From Pseudonocardia sp. T1-2H (GTDB lineage Bacteria > Actinomycetota > Actinomycetes > Mycobacteriales > Pseudonocardiaceae): 64,000 bases of DNA. The stretch spans positions 124,001 to 188,000 of the forward strand of contig NZ_JBBPCL010000003.1 in NCBI RefSeq assembly GCF_038039215.1, given 5' to 3'. The position numbers and the translations under genes are program-made. Shown piece by piece: positions 9,016-17,984 of this stretch (the stretch's first letter is position 1; each line of letters begins with the position of its first letter). The notes under the pieces are model-generated. The model was not told the DNA's origin and searched no databases. It saw only the letters and a list, made by a program, of their open reading frames with translations.

Positions 9016-9473
9016 TCATCCAGGACATCTGCCGTTGATCGTGGAGTCGACCGAGACGTCCCAGCGGATCAACCCGCCGGCGTCGGCCCAGGCTAGCAGC
9101 GTCGACCACACCAGCGCCCATACCTTCTGGCGCTGCCAGCGCCGGAACAGCCCATAGATCGACTGCCAGTGCTCGTAGCGTTCCGGCACGTCGCGCCACG
9201 GCGCACCCACCCGGGTACGCCAGCGGATGCCGTCGATGAGGGTGCGCCGGGGCCACTTGCGGGGGCGGCCGCTGCCGGTCGGGGCCAGGAGCAGCGATTC
9301 CAGGATCCGCCACTGCCGGTCCGTCAGGTCCTTACGTGCTCCGATCGATCGGCTGCTCAACGAGGTCTCCGGGCGGGCGGTCTTCTTGGTCGTTGATCAC
9401 TTACCGGAGACCTCGCCCATGCCCGAGCACCGACACGCTCCCGCCGGCGTCCCGGAGACTTCTTAAACAGCGC
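9016..9473 (-). mobile_element. IS5-family element, 5' part (terminal repeat plus transposase N-terminus)
   Basis: The transposase frame 9360-9016 begins MSSRSIGARKDLTDRQWRIL and continues through RPRKWPRRTLIDGIRWRTR and DVSVDSTIN, then stops. That is about 115 residues of a usual ~270, so the catalytic C-terminal half is lost at about 9016. The outer end carries GACTTCTTAAACA at 9457-9469, whose complement matches the end of another IS5-type fragment at 34250-34262. Confidence 0.8.
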
Positions 9474-9478
9474 CTAGT

Positions 9479-10367
9479 CCCAATGCCGATCACTTAGGTT
9501 GATCTTGCTGGTCGCGGTTGGCGTCCGGACTTGGACGGTGGGGCGATCGTGACTGCGGAGTGCGGTGGCCAGCTATAGCGGTGTCGTTGTTGATGGTGGG
9601 GCCTCTTGGCGGCGAAGTTGCTCATTTTCCGCTTGATCACCCGGGGGTAGGAGCGGTCGCGCCGTGGCGGATTGATCTCGGCTGCGACCTTCTGGACAAG
9701 GCGCTGGTAGTGATTGTCATTGCAGGTAAGGGGGGAAAGAACCCGGAATCCAGACTCTGGATCGGATGATTCGGACGGCGTTCTTGTGGGATATGCGGTC
9801 CGGGTCCAGGCCTGCGTGGCGGATAGGCGGCCTTTCCCTCACCCCGACCTGACCCGGGGCGCCCAAACTCGCGATCGTTTTCCTCGGAGTCGGGCACCGT
9901 GAGGTGGTCCCATCGAACGTAGTAAGGCGCCAGTTCCGATACCACACGCCACAGGTTTCCTTGTCCGCCGCGGGTCGAATCACTGCCCGGGCGATTGTTT
10001 CCATGGCTCGGATCCCAGCCTGCGACGAGCCTTGACGATCGCAGCGAGCGCCGGCACTCGGCACTCCGCCGTCGGGCGACCGAACGCTCCCATGAGGATC
10101 TTCAACATCGACCGATAGGACTCCTGCGGAAACAGACACAACGCCAACACGAAATAGAACACAAGGCGGGTGGGCAGCGCCCGAATCCGCTGTTCCCTGC
10201 GCCAGTACTGGTCGATCACCCGATCAAGCAAATCGACCGGAAACGCCTGAGCCAGCACACCGACCGCGGTCCACTGCGCAAAGCGACCGCCTGGCTCCGC
10301 GCCCCCCTCAAAATCCACAAAGGTCAAGCTACAGCACCCCTGGCCTCCCTAAGTGATCGGCATTGGG
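9479..10367 (-). mobile_element. IS4-family element, internally deleted, with intact inverted repeats
   Basis: Perfect 20-bp inverted repeats flank it: CCCAATGCCGATCACTTAGG at 9479-9498 and its complement at 10348-10367. GCCTAG occurs beside each end. The minus-strand transposase is recognisable in pieces: VLAQAFPVDLLDRVIDQYW, GVWYRNWRLTTFDGTT, VPDSEENDREFGRPGSGRGE, LDPDRISHKNAVRIIR and a terminal VIKRKMSNFAAKRP. Part of the catalytic core is missing between GRGE and LDPDR, so the element is only ~890 bp, and frameshifts join the pieces. It could move only if a transposase acted in trans. Confidence 0.78.
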
Positions 10368-10499
10368 CCTAGCCCCGACGGGCGCGACGAAGATGTGATT
10401 GTGCTTGACGGTGCGGGCGTTGGCGTTGGCGGGAACGGCGCGGAGGTCTACCTCGTGCGTCGTCACGACCGCCGAGGGCGCGAGCGGTGTACGGGCCAT
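10368..10499 (-). pseudogene. gene fragment interrupted by the IS4-type element
   Basis: Starts MARTPLAPSAVVTTHEVDL and reads without stops for 44 codons until it runs into the IS4-family inverted repeat. The remainder is not seen on the other side of the element. Family not recognised. It is divergent from the methyltransferase gene, 30 bases away. Confidence 0.4.
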
Positions 10500-10529
10500 G
10501 CCTCAACGTAGGCCCCCCGATCACCCGAG

Positions 10530-11291
10530 ATGAAGCCGCGCGGCCACCCGGATCTGCCAGTATCGGCCGCCATGGGGCGCAGATCCGCATCGCCGTCGCG
10601 GCCAGGCCGGTTCCGGTACGGCGTCGAGGCGCCGTACGCGCTGGGCGGCCTGGCGGCGGCGGGGCTCGTGTTCCTGGCGGCGGCCGGCTGGTGGCGGTCG
10701 CCCGCGCTGGCGGTGGCCGCGGTCGTGCTGTTCGTCCAGGCCGGGTTCTTCCTGCACAGCACCGTCCGTGGCAAGCACCGGGTGTGGGAACGCGAGGTGG
10801 ACCGGCTGAACCTGGACGGGCCTGAGCGCCTGTTGGACCTGGGCTGCGGACGGGGTGCGGTCCTGATTATCGCCGCCCGGCGGCTGCCCTGGGGCCTCGC
10901 GGTCGGCGTCGACCTGTGGCGCACTCGCGACCAGAGCGGCAACGCCTCGGGGGTCACACTGGCCAACGCCGCCGCGGCGGGGGTGGCGGACCGGGTCGGA
11001 CTGTGCACCGTGGACATGACCGCCCTGCCGTTCGCCGACGGCACCTTCGACGTCGTGACCAGCGCACTCGCGGTGCACAACATCCCCACCGCCGACGGCC
11101 GCGCCAGGGCGCTCGACGAGGCGGTCCGGGTGCTCCGCCCGGGCGGACGGCTGCTGCTGGCGGACTTCCGGCACACCGAGGAGTACCGGCGACACCTCGG
11201 CCCGGCGGCGGACGTGCGCTCGCTGGGACCCTGCTACTGGTACGGCGGGCCCTGGGCCGCCACCAGAATGGTCACCCTGGCCAAGCCGTGA
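10530..11291 (+). CDS. class I SAM-dependent methyltransferase with N-terminal membrane helices
   Basis: 253 residues. About residues 38-83 contain two hydrophobic helices (LGGLAAAGLVFLAAAGWW and LAVAAVVLFVQAGFFL). The cytosolic domain follows: LLDLGCGRGAVLI (SAM motif I), VGVDLW, DMTALPFADGTFDVV and RVLRPGGRLLLADF. The substrate is unknown. The ATG at 10530 has only a weak upstream CCCGAG; an ATG at 10572 would remove 14 residues without touching the domains. It stands alone between IS remnants, so it is probably cargo of a former element. Confidence 0.85.
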   Translation: MKPRGHPDLPVSAAMGRRSASPSRPGRFRYGVEAPYALGGLAAAGLVFLAAAGWWRSPALAVAAVVLFVQAGFFLHSTVRGKHRVWEREVDRLNLDGPERLLDLGCGRGAVLIIAARRLPWGLAVGVDLWRTRDQSGNASGVTLANAAAAGVADRVGLCTVDMTALPFADGTFDVVTSALAVHNIPTADGRARALDEAVRVLRPGGRLLLADFRHTEEYRRHLGPAADVRSLGPCYWYGGPWAATRMVTLAKP

Positions 11292-11592
11292 ACCAGCGGA
11301 TCTGCGAGGGCAGGACGACGACATGCACCCCTCGTGTTCGCAGTTTCGCTGCTGCTGGTCCCGGTCGGGCGGTCGTCGTGACACGCCGGTGACGGGTGGT
11401 TCGTGGGTCTTGGAATGTGAAGAGGAAAGCATCGACGGTCCTTCCACCGTCCTCGTAAGATGATCCGTCGATGCCTCCCGGCCCCACCCCACAGTGCTCG
11501 CTGGCCGGGCTCCTTGCCGTCTTCCGGTAGCACTCTGAACTGGATCTGGATCTGGCCCACATTTCGTGATCATCTCGACCCCGGCGGTCCGG
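11292..11592. other. non-coding stretch after the methyltransferase
   Basis: I see no supported gene here. Short frames exist on both strands but none has a recognisable motif or a ribosome site. Confidence 0.3.
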
Positions 11593-11672
11593 TCAGCGCG
11601 CAAGTAGGACTCGCTTGCGGAGCAGGCTGAAGCCGGCCCTGCCGTACATCTGCCGCTTGATCCGGTTCACTG
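11593..11672 (-). mobile_element. ISL3-family transposase, C-terminal remnant
   Basis: The minus strand reads NRIKRQMYGRAGFSLLRKRV followed by LLAR and a stop (TGA at 11595-11593). This is the characteristic C-terminus of ISL3-family transposases (IKxxKRxxYGRxxFxLLRxRxL). Only about 24 codons survive. Confidence 0.65.
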
Positions 11673-11794
11673 AGCTCTTTCCAACCTGGTGGAGAGCGGG
11701 CTCGTCAGACTGCGGCGTGGCGTCACCGGAATGAGTGAAGCTCCTGGTAGACGGGCGAGTGACTAGATCAACTCGTCCTGATCAGGAGCTTCGG

Positions 11795-12248
11795 GTGCCT
11801 TCCTACCCTGCGGGGTTGTCCGTGTCCAACCACGCCCTCATCACCCTCGCCGACGCGCTGCGCCAGCGCCGCTCCTCGGTCGGGACCAGGTGGCGGCGGC
11901 TCTCGGTCGGTCAGCAGGCGATGCTCGTGCTCGCGCACCTGCGCAAGGGCGAGACCTATGCCGATCTCGGCGCCGGGTACGGCATCGGCACGACCACGGT
12001 GTTCCGCTACGTCCGGGAGGCGATCGAGGTCCTCGCCGCGCTCGCCCCGACCCTGCAGACGGCGATGGCGACCACCGTCTGCACAGCGTTCGTGATCCTC
12101 GACGGCACCCTGCTCCGCATCGACCGGGTCGGTATGGGCTCGGGCCGAGACCGGCCCTACTACTCCGGCAAACACAAGTGCCACGGGATGAACGTGCAGG
12201 TCATCTCCGACCCGGCAGGGCGCCTGGTGTGGGCCTCACCCGCGCTGC
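11795..12248 (+). mobile_element. IS5-related (DDE_Tnp_4 type) transposase, N-terminal part
   Basis: GTG at 11795, preceded by AGGAG in ATCAGGAGCTTCGG, starts VPSYPAGLSVSNHALITL. It has the helix-turn-helix (ETYADLGAGYGIGTTTVFRY) and first catalytic region (VILDGTLLRID, then PYYSGKHKCHGMNVQVI) of DDE transposases of the IS5/DDE_4 group. The family sequence ends at about ASPALP (12248), where it abuts the tail of an oppositely oriented NF041680-type transposase. About 150 codons remain. Confidence 0.75.
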
Positions 12249-13488
12249 CCGATCTGTTTGAACAGCCGGAAGGTGTGCTCGAGATCGAAGCGGCGCAGGA
12301 ATGACTGCCAGCCGCGGTCGATGTCCGTGGCCGAGGCGCCGGTGGCCGAAGACCACAGCCAGACCGGCTTCGGGTCGCGGTCACCGGGTAGGTGCTCGAC
12401 GTGGAGCCGGATGAGGGTCCCCTCGATGACGGGCAGGTCGCCGTCGTGGTCGGCCCAGCAGCCGCGGTGGGTCAACCGCGGATGGAGCCGGTCCCAGCTG
12501 GTCGCGGTCGCCGTGCCGTAGCGGCTGGTCTCGGTGGTCGTGGTGTGCGCCGGCCTGGGCCAGGTGGCGGGCTTGCTCAGGGCGAACTCCGGCCCGTGCC
12601 TGGGCGGGCGACCGGTGGTTGCGGGGAGCCGGGGTGGCTTTGGTCCTCGCAGGACTCGGTCGGAGCGGATCCGGCCGAGCAGCTCGACGGGCAGGTCGGC
12701 CAGGACGAACGCCAGCCGGGTGATGTCGTAGCCGGCGTCGGCGACGATCAGAATCGGCGGATCACCTGTGCGCCAGTGCCCCGCCGTGATCAGCCGCTCG
12801 ACCACGACGCGGAGCTGGTCGGCGGTCAGCGCGGTGGCGTCGTCGGTCGGTCCGAGGCGGACCGCGTCCAACAGCGCGGTCCACGAGGTGCGTCCGGGCT
12901 CCAGCGCGGCGACGAAGGGGTGCGGCCAGCCCGGGACCAGCTGGGCCTGGCCTTTCCCGCGGCCGTAGACGTGGCAGAACAGCCGGTCCGCGCTGGTCGG
13001 GGCGTCGGAGCGCAGCCACGGGCTGACATCGACCGCGAGCATGATCCGCCCTCGGTGGAGCTGGGCAGCGGGAGTGAGACCAACGATCGGCGCAGCCGCT
13101 GCGGTTCCACCCTGCCCTGGCCGAGCGCGTCGTACATCGCGCCGTGCCCGCGCCGATGCTCGGCCACCAGGGTCAGATCGACCAGCGAGCGGACCGGCCC
13201 GTCGGCGCACAGCACCGCGTCGGTCAGCTCGAACAATGCGTCCGCCCGCGCGGTCAAGCACTCGTAGAACTCCACCCGGAACCGAGCAAGCTCACTGCGT
13301 CGGGCCGGGTCCTCATCCTGGTCTCGCGCCGATGCCTGCGCCACACGGGCCATCGCGGCCCCCGCCTTGGTCTTCGAGCTCTGCGAGAGGAACCCGAAGA
13401 TGCCAAGCGGTGGCCGTGCCATGTCCGGTCGACACGCCGGAAGCGAGGAAGAAAAGCCCAGCTCCGAGCGGCACAGGTTAAACGACAA
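12248..13488 (-). mobile_element. NF041680-type (IS701-like) transposase, C-terminus truncated, frameshifted
   Basis: The N-terminal frame has FYECLTARADALFELTDAVL and RSLVDLTLVAEHRRGHGAMY. The second frame has LAVDVSPWLRSDAPTSADRL, YGRGKGQAQLVPGWPHPF, LIVADAGYDITRLAFVL and finally RRFDLEHTFRLFKQ, where it is cut at about 12248. One added G near 13045 joins the frames (TEGRIMLAVDV). The catalytic DVSPW and DAGYD motifs are present but the last third is gone, so the copy cannot be active. Confidence 0.78.
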
Positions 13489-13529
13489 GCTAAGGATTGT
13501 CGGTGACCGGCGCTAGGCTTCTGACCAGG

Positions 13530-14144
13530 ATGAATACCAGGCGGGTGGTCGTTCCCGACCTCGGTGACGCGGTCATCGAGGTCGTCAGCGACCTCACGGA
13601 GATGCTCATCGCGCTCGTCGACGAAACGCTGGAAAGTGAGCTGCCGTCGGTGCTTGCCGATGGCTTCGGGCTCGAGGCCCTGGACCGGATCTGGTGGGTC
13701 CTCAAGCCGACTCAGGAGCGCACGGCCCCGCGGCTGTTCGCCCCTGAGTGGCGAGCGGAGTATCTCCGGCTTTCCGTGGTCGAACTCGACGCCGCGGATC
13801 TCGCGACCATGGGTGAGGCGATCCGAGCGCTGGGTGCTGGACTGCTGACCGCAGATCCGCAGATCACCGGAGCGCTTGTGGACTTCGCGGACGCCGCTCC
13901 TCCTGCTGCGGTCGCTGGCACGACGCCGGCCGACATCATCGCCTCCTTCGCGAGGCTGCACGGGTTGCTCGATCTCGCCTGGACCGACGACGCCGAACGC
14001 CTCGCCGAGCAGCTCAACAAGGCCGGCGCCGCCGAGGAGCTCGTCCTGGACTCCCCTACCGCAGCCGCATACCTGAGGCTGGCCGCGCGCTTCGGCGCGA
14101 TGTGGGGACCGCACCCCGACCTCGAAAGGTCAGACGAGCGATGA
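13530..14144 (+). CDS. hypothetical protein
   Basis: 204 residues from ATG 13530 (MNTRRVVVPDLGDAV); TTG 13497 or GTG 13503 would extend it slightly. It is acidic and helical, with no signal peptide or membrane segment. Blocks such as VVSDLTEMLIALVDETLE and LDRIWWVLKPTQERTAPR do not match a family I recognise. It converges on the flavin oxidoreductase gene, the two stops lying 16 bases apart. Codon use and length argue for a real gene. Confidence 0.6.
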   Translation: MNTRRVVVPDLGDAVIEVVSDLTEMLIALVDETLESELPSVLADGFGLEALDRIWWVLKPTQERTAPRLFAPEWRAEYLRLSVVELDAADLATMGEAIRALGAGLLTADPQITGALVDFADAAPPAAVAGTTPADIIASFARLHGLLDLAWTDDAERLAEQLNKAGAAEELVLDSPTAAAYLRLAARFGAMWGPHPDLERSDER

Positions 14145-14159
14145 CGACAGGGGGCTTGC

Positions 14160-15160
14160 CTAGGTCGCAAGCTGACCACAAATCTCGTATGAATGGCATC
14201 GGTCAGCGTGACTGTGTACCGGTGTCGTGATAGCAAGCTCTTGGCAGCCGGTCTCGAGGGCTAGTTCCCGTAGCCTGCCCAACACTGTTTGCTGCGATCC
14301 AATGATGTACCCGTCGAGCATCCGCCGGATGATCGCGTGGTCTTCCTCTGTGAAGCGATGGGCGTTCGCCTTCTCCGGTGGAGGCAGTAGTACATGCTCC
14401 CCCTACTGCGTTTGAGGAGCCGCAGCTTGATGGACGCAGCCAACCAGTGGGCCTGTTCGTCGGCATCCGCCGCGATGACCGGCACGCTGACCATGACCTT
14501 CGGTTCTGCCTGACCGGTCGTTGGCGCTTGGAAGGACTGACGGTAGGCCTGTACGGCACCAAGGCCGGCCGGGTTGAGGTGCCCGGCGAAGGCGTAGGGC
14601 AGGCCAAGCGCGCCGGCGAGGTGGGCGCTGAACTCCGTCGACCCCAGCAGCCACACCGACGGCCGGTTGCCGACTGCGGGAACGGCCGCCGGCCGGCCCG
14701 CCTGATCGGGGTCGAAGCAGGAGAGGAGCTCACGGATCTGCTCTTCGAAAGGAATGGCCGTCCGCGCCGCTTCGCTTCTGATCCGGTCGAACACCTGGCG
14801 CCGCCCTCCGAGCGCTCGGCCGACACCTAGGTCGATACGCCCGGGGTGAAACACCTCGAGGGTGCCAAACTGCTCAGCCAGCAGCAGCGGAGGGTGATTC
14901 GGGAGGAGCACGCCGCCGGAGCCGACTCGGATTCGCTGCGTCGATGATGCAATCCGGCCGATGATGACGCTCGTGGCCGAGCTTGCGACACCTCTCATCC
15001 CGTGGTGCTCGGCGACCCAGTAGCGCTGATAGCCGAGTCGGTCTGCGCGTTGGGCCAGATCGAGGGTATTCCGCAGTGCCTCGGCGGCACTTGAGCCTTC
15101 GACGATAGGCGACGTATCGAGCACGGAGACCGGCACGCTAGTTGGTGGCTGCGACTCCAT
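14160..15160 (-). CDS. LLM class (luciferase-like) flavin-dependent oxidoreductase, frameshifted
   Basis: Starts MESQPPTSVPVSVLDTSPI and shows the luciferase-like TIM barrel of MsnO8-type LLM enzymes: YQRYWVAEHHGMRG, RIRVGSGGVLLPNHPPLLLA, FHPGRIDLGVGRA and SVWLLGSTEFSAHLAG. The frame breaks after SMYY. Adding one base at about 14383-14388 gives LPPPEKANAHRFTEEDH and a proper C-terminus ending at 14160, about 330 residues in all. It probably uses reduced flavin to oxygenate or reduce an unknown substrate. The start lies 23 bases inside the MAB_1171c-type gene, so it is the last gene of that operon. Confidence 0.78.
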
Positions 15161-16358
15161 CGCACCCCACCCTTCGGTCACCGGAGCGTGTCCTGTCGAG
15201 TTCGTGACCGACCTCAGCCATCCAGCGTGCCCTGTCGCGCCAACCGGCGAAATCCGGCTCAATCTTCGGGTACGGCGGAAGCGCAGTCTCCCGTTCTCCC
15301 CCGGCCCAACGGACGCGGCGAGCCTCAGCGCGGGCCCGCAAGGCATGGTCAATTGTGACCGCGGCTTGGCGGGGATCCGACACCCCTGCTGGGTCTGCAT
15401 GGTCTGGTGGGTAGTAAGGGGCCAGGTGAGCTAGCCCGTCGGTGATCTCGCTGATCAGCAGTTCAAATCGGGCATGGACGCTCGTCCGGCGACGCTGCAG
15501 GGCGTCGGGCGGGTGGGGAAGAACGATGTAGGGGAACTCGTCGGTCAGACGCTGCCACAGGGGCTGCAGCTGGCGTGTGTACCGGCGTTTCCGCACACCA
15601 TCGAGGCTGTCTCTGGCCCGGGGCACCAACGCAGCCAGTGGCGCGGCCGCAAGGCCGGCGGCCAGGATGATCTGTCCTCCGAGTCTCCCTATGTTGTACA
15701 GATCTTTGAGAAGGGGCCACTTCGAACCGGGGTAAACAATGTAAAGAAGCTGACGGAGAAGTGAGATCGCGTCGACGCCTATCTCCATGGCAGCTGTTCC
15801 GAGAACGACTAACGTAACAGCCGTACGCGCCCATGGATGCACCAAGCGGCGCAGATAACGTAGCGCCCTGATTGTGCCCAGAATCCAGATCGCGAAGGTG
15901 TATCCAGATGAGCTGAGATAGAAAACAATGTTTTGCCAGGTCCTGTAGTCCTCCGGAAGTCTCGGAGTATGCCAGGTCCCCGGCGGTGCTGTCATCGCAA
16001 CGACTAGCATCACCGCCATCGCAGCCGCCAGGCCGGCGAACTCGTGAACCGTCCGCCGCCGTGTTTCACCAAGAGTCTTCTGCGTGGGACCAACGAGGAA
16101 GAAGAACACAGCATAGCTGCAGATCATGAGCGAGAATGTGATGTTGCTGAAGTAGATTGGATCCAGCGCTTCGTGGAGTGGTTCGAAGAAATCGAAGGGG
16201 AGGCCGAGAGTCAGGACAAAAGCGATACTGCTGACTCCCGTAACGAGCACTTGGAGCGGCAGGTCCTTGGGGTTGCGGACGAGCTGGCGCCATTGCCACA
16301 CCGCGACTGCGACGAGTACGCCGGCGGTCAGGATTTCAAAGATCAGCTTGACGTTCAT
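15138..16358 (-). CDS. MAB_1171c-family putative membrane transporter
   Basis: 406 residues. The first ~250 hold about seven hydrophobic helices (IFEILTAGVLVAVAVW, ITFSLMICSYAVFFFLVG, AAMAVMLVVAMT, GYTFAIWILGTIRAL, IILAAGLAAAPLAALV). A soluble tail of ~150 residues contains HPPDALQRRRTSVHARFELL and SDPRQAAVTIDHALRARAE. This layout, next to ImmA/IrrE-like and XRE genes, is typical of the MAB_1171c family; its transport function is unproven. The start overlaps the stop of the ImmA-like gene (ATGA). Confidence 0.75.
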   Translation of the reverse strand: MNVKLIFEILTAGVLVAVAVWQWRQLVRNPKDLPLQVLVTGVSSIAFVLTLGLPFDFFEPLHEALDPIYFSNITFSLMICSYAVFFFLVGPTQKTLGETRRRTVHEFAGLAAAMAVMLVVAMTAPPGTWHTPRLPEDYRTWQNIVFYLSSSGYTFAIWILGTIRALRYLRRLVHPWARTAVTLVVLGTAAMEIGVDAISLLRQLLYIVYPGSKWPLLKDLYNIGRLGGQIILAAGLAAAPLAALVPRARDSLDGVRKRRYTRQLQPLWQRLTDEFPYIVLPHPPDALQRRRTSVHARFELLISEITDGLAHLAPYYPPDHADPAGVSDPRQAAVTIDHALRARAEARRVRWAGGERETALPPYPKIEPDFAGWRDRARWMAEVGHELDRTRSGDRRVGCDGVAATN

Positions 16359-16990
16359 GTCCAGTCCGTAGCTCTTAGACCGAAGGCTGCGGCGATGCCG
16401 TGTTCAGGATGGTCTGAGGGGAGCAAGAGACTGTCCGGACGAGCTCGCCGGCGGGAGAGCTGAGCCAGGATCCGCCCCCCGGCTTCCGCTTCCCACTCCT
16501 GCCAACCCGAGTACAAGCTGCCGGTCAGCTCCGGGCTGGCGTCGTCTTCTTCAGCTGGGGCACCGCAGGTCAATGCCGCCTGGCCCGACAGGTGGTCACG
16601 GACGAGATGGATCACCTCGTGGTAGATCACCGTCGCTTGCTGTGCGATCGGAGCAGAGCGCTCGTACAGAATCCTGTCGCGTTGCTCCTGCACGACCAGA
16701 TGGCCGATGGAAGTGGTTGCTCCGAGATCGGCAGCTTGGAGCTTGATCGCCCGGCCTCGACGCCGAGCCAGCCGATCGCAGAGGTCTTGAGGGCTGAACG
16801 GCGGCCGAAGAGCGAGGTCGGCGAGAAGCTCGAGACAAAAGGCCTCGAGGTGGGATCGACTGAGTTGGCGAGCCACGCGGAGATCCCCTCCACCAGCTGA
16901 TGGCCTGAGCCAGACCAGACCGAGTCCCCACCTGCACGTCTTGATCATGATACGTGTCGATCCACCGCGCCGAGAGCCGCGGTAACCCAT
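16355..16990 (-). CDS. ImmA/IrrE-like zinc metallopeptidase domain protein
   Basis: 211 residues in the longest reading; the true start may lie up to ~38 codons downstream, at the VARQLSRSHLEAFCLELL segment. The zinc motif HEVIHLVRDH (HExxH) sits about residue 125, and EWEAEAGGRILAQL later supplies a candidate third ligand region. ImmA/IrrE proteases usually cleave a cognate XRE repressor, and the XRE gene is directly upstream (24 bases). This suggests a stress-switched regulatory pair (inference from family knowledge). Confidence 0.72.
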   Translation of the reverse strand: MGYRGSRRGGSTRIMIKTCRWGLGLVWLRPSAGGGDLRVARQLSRSHLEAFCLELLADLALRPPFSPQDLCDRLARRRGRAIKLQAADLGATTSIGHLVVQEQRDRILYERSAPIAQQATVIYHEVIHLVRDHLSGQAALTCGAPAEEDDASPELTGSLYSGWQEWEAEAGGRILAQLSRRRARPDSLLLPSDHPEHGIAAAFGLRATDWT

Positions 16991-17014
16991 CGACGTACAC
17001 GATCATGACCAGAG

Positions 17015-17536
17015 TCACTGGTCGTCATCATCGAGGAGGGCACGTGCCAACGCCCGCATCATCGAGGCACGTTCCCGCCTATCGACGCCTTCGCCTGCGA
17101 CCCCCCGGTGGGCGGTCTTCGTAACTCCCGAGGTCCGGAGTGCTCGTTGCAGCTCCAACGCGGCTTGTCGCTCGTCCTCCTGAGCCTTCTGGTCAGCTTC
17201 GAGCTTGGACTCCAGGTGAGAGGCTCGCTTATCGAGCTCACGCTCGACCTCCTCTGCGACCTCGGGATCGACGAAGTAGCCAACTCTGATGTCGAAGAAC
17301 CAGGCCAAGGCCTCCAGGGTTTTCATCGTGGGGTTGCGCTTGACACCCCTGCGCAACTCGCTGAGGTGTGACTCGGAGAGTTCACGCCCGTCAGCCCGGC
17401 AAGCGGCCACGACCTCGTTGTTGCGCCAGCGCCGCGCGGGAGCATGTGGTGGTCGGTGGACTTCGAATAGTCGCTCCAGACGCGTGGCCAACGTCTGTGG
17501 TGCGCCGCTGGCGCGATCCTGGTTCTGCACGAGCAC
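17015..17536 (-). CDS. XRE-family transcriptional regulator
   Basis: 173 residues. The helix-turn-helix occupies about residues 35-85: RWRNNEVVAACRADGRELSE, SHLSELRRGVKRNPTMKTL and ALAWFFDIRVGYFVD. A coiled-coil-like acidic tail follows (EVERELDKRASHLESKLEAD). First gene of the four-gene operon. A perfect 12-bp palindrome lies about 30 bases upstream of the GTG start and may be its own operator. GTG at 17530 is an alternative start. Confidence 0.82.
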   Translation of the reverse strand: MLVQNQDRASGAPQTLATRLERLFEVHRPPHAPARRWRNNEVVAACRADGRELSESHLSELRRGVKRNPTMKTLEALAWFFDIRVGYFVDPEVAEEVERELDKRASHLESKLEADQKAQEDERQAALELQRALRTSGVTKTAHRGVAGEGVDRRERASMMRALARALLDDDDQ

Positions 17537-17564
17537 CCCCGGTCAATGACCACCTACCTGGATA

Positions 17565-17576
17565 ACGCTGCAGCGT
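17565..17576. promoter_or_regulatory. palindromic candidate operator of the XRE operon
   Basis: ACGCTGCAGCGT is a perfect palindrome 29-40 bases before the XRE start codon. On the minus strand it is followed by GTTATC, a possible -10 element. That position suits repression by the XRE protein. Confidence 0.4.
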
Positions 17577-17984
17577 AGCTGACCGTGAACTACGACACCG
17601 AGAACTTCGCTCAGATGTGTCCGTGTCGCGCTCGCGAGCCGAAGCGCCCGAACGACTTACTCCTGCTGAACTCGGTCGCCGTGTGTAGCGATGTCGGCGC
17701 GGATACGTCGCCATCTCGTCCTAGCCCCCGTCCGAGTTAACCCAGGTAGACCAAGCCGCCGTAGCAGAAGGCCCTCCACCGTAGCGAAAGACGCCGTCAC
17801 GCCCCGCCGCTTGGCGGCGCGGTGGGAAGCGTCCCCTAGACACACGGGACATCTCAGCGTAGAAAATCTTCGTCAGTGTCACCTTCTGGATCGCTACGGC
17901 GGACGTCTGCGTCACGCGAAGAAGCATCCAGATTCGCAGGGCGATCGTCGCTGGCTCACCGACACACCGGGGAGGAGGGCTGGC
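17577..17984. other. divergent control region before the conjugation operon
   Basis: No gene is supported. The plus-strand frame is open through here, but the better start of the first transfer gene is at 17985. A short GC-rich hairpin (CCGCC-GCTT-GGCGG) lies near 17800. Confidence 0.35.

Noticed and set aside
17691..17984. 98-codon N-terminal extension of the first conjugation gene
   Set aside because: No ribosome site, Arg-rich composition unlike the rest; the GTG at 17985 has a near-perfect Shine-Dalgarno.
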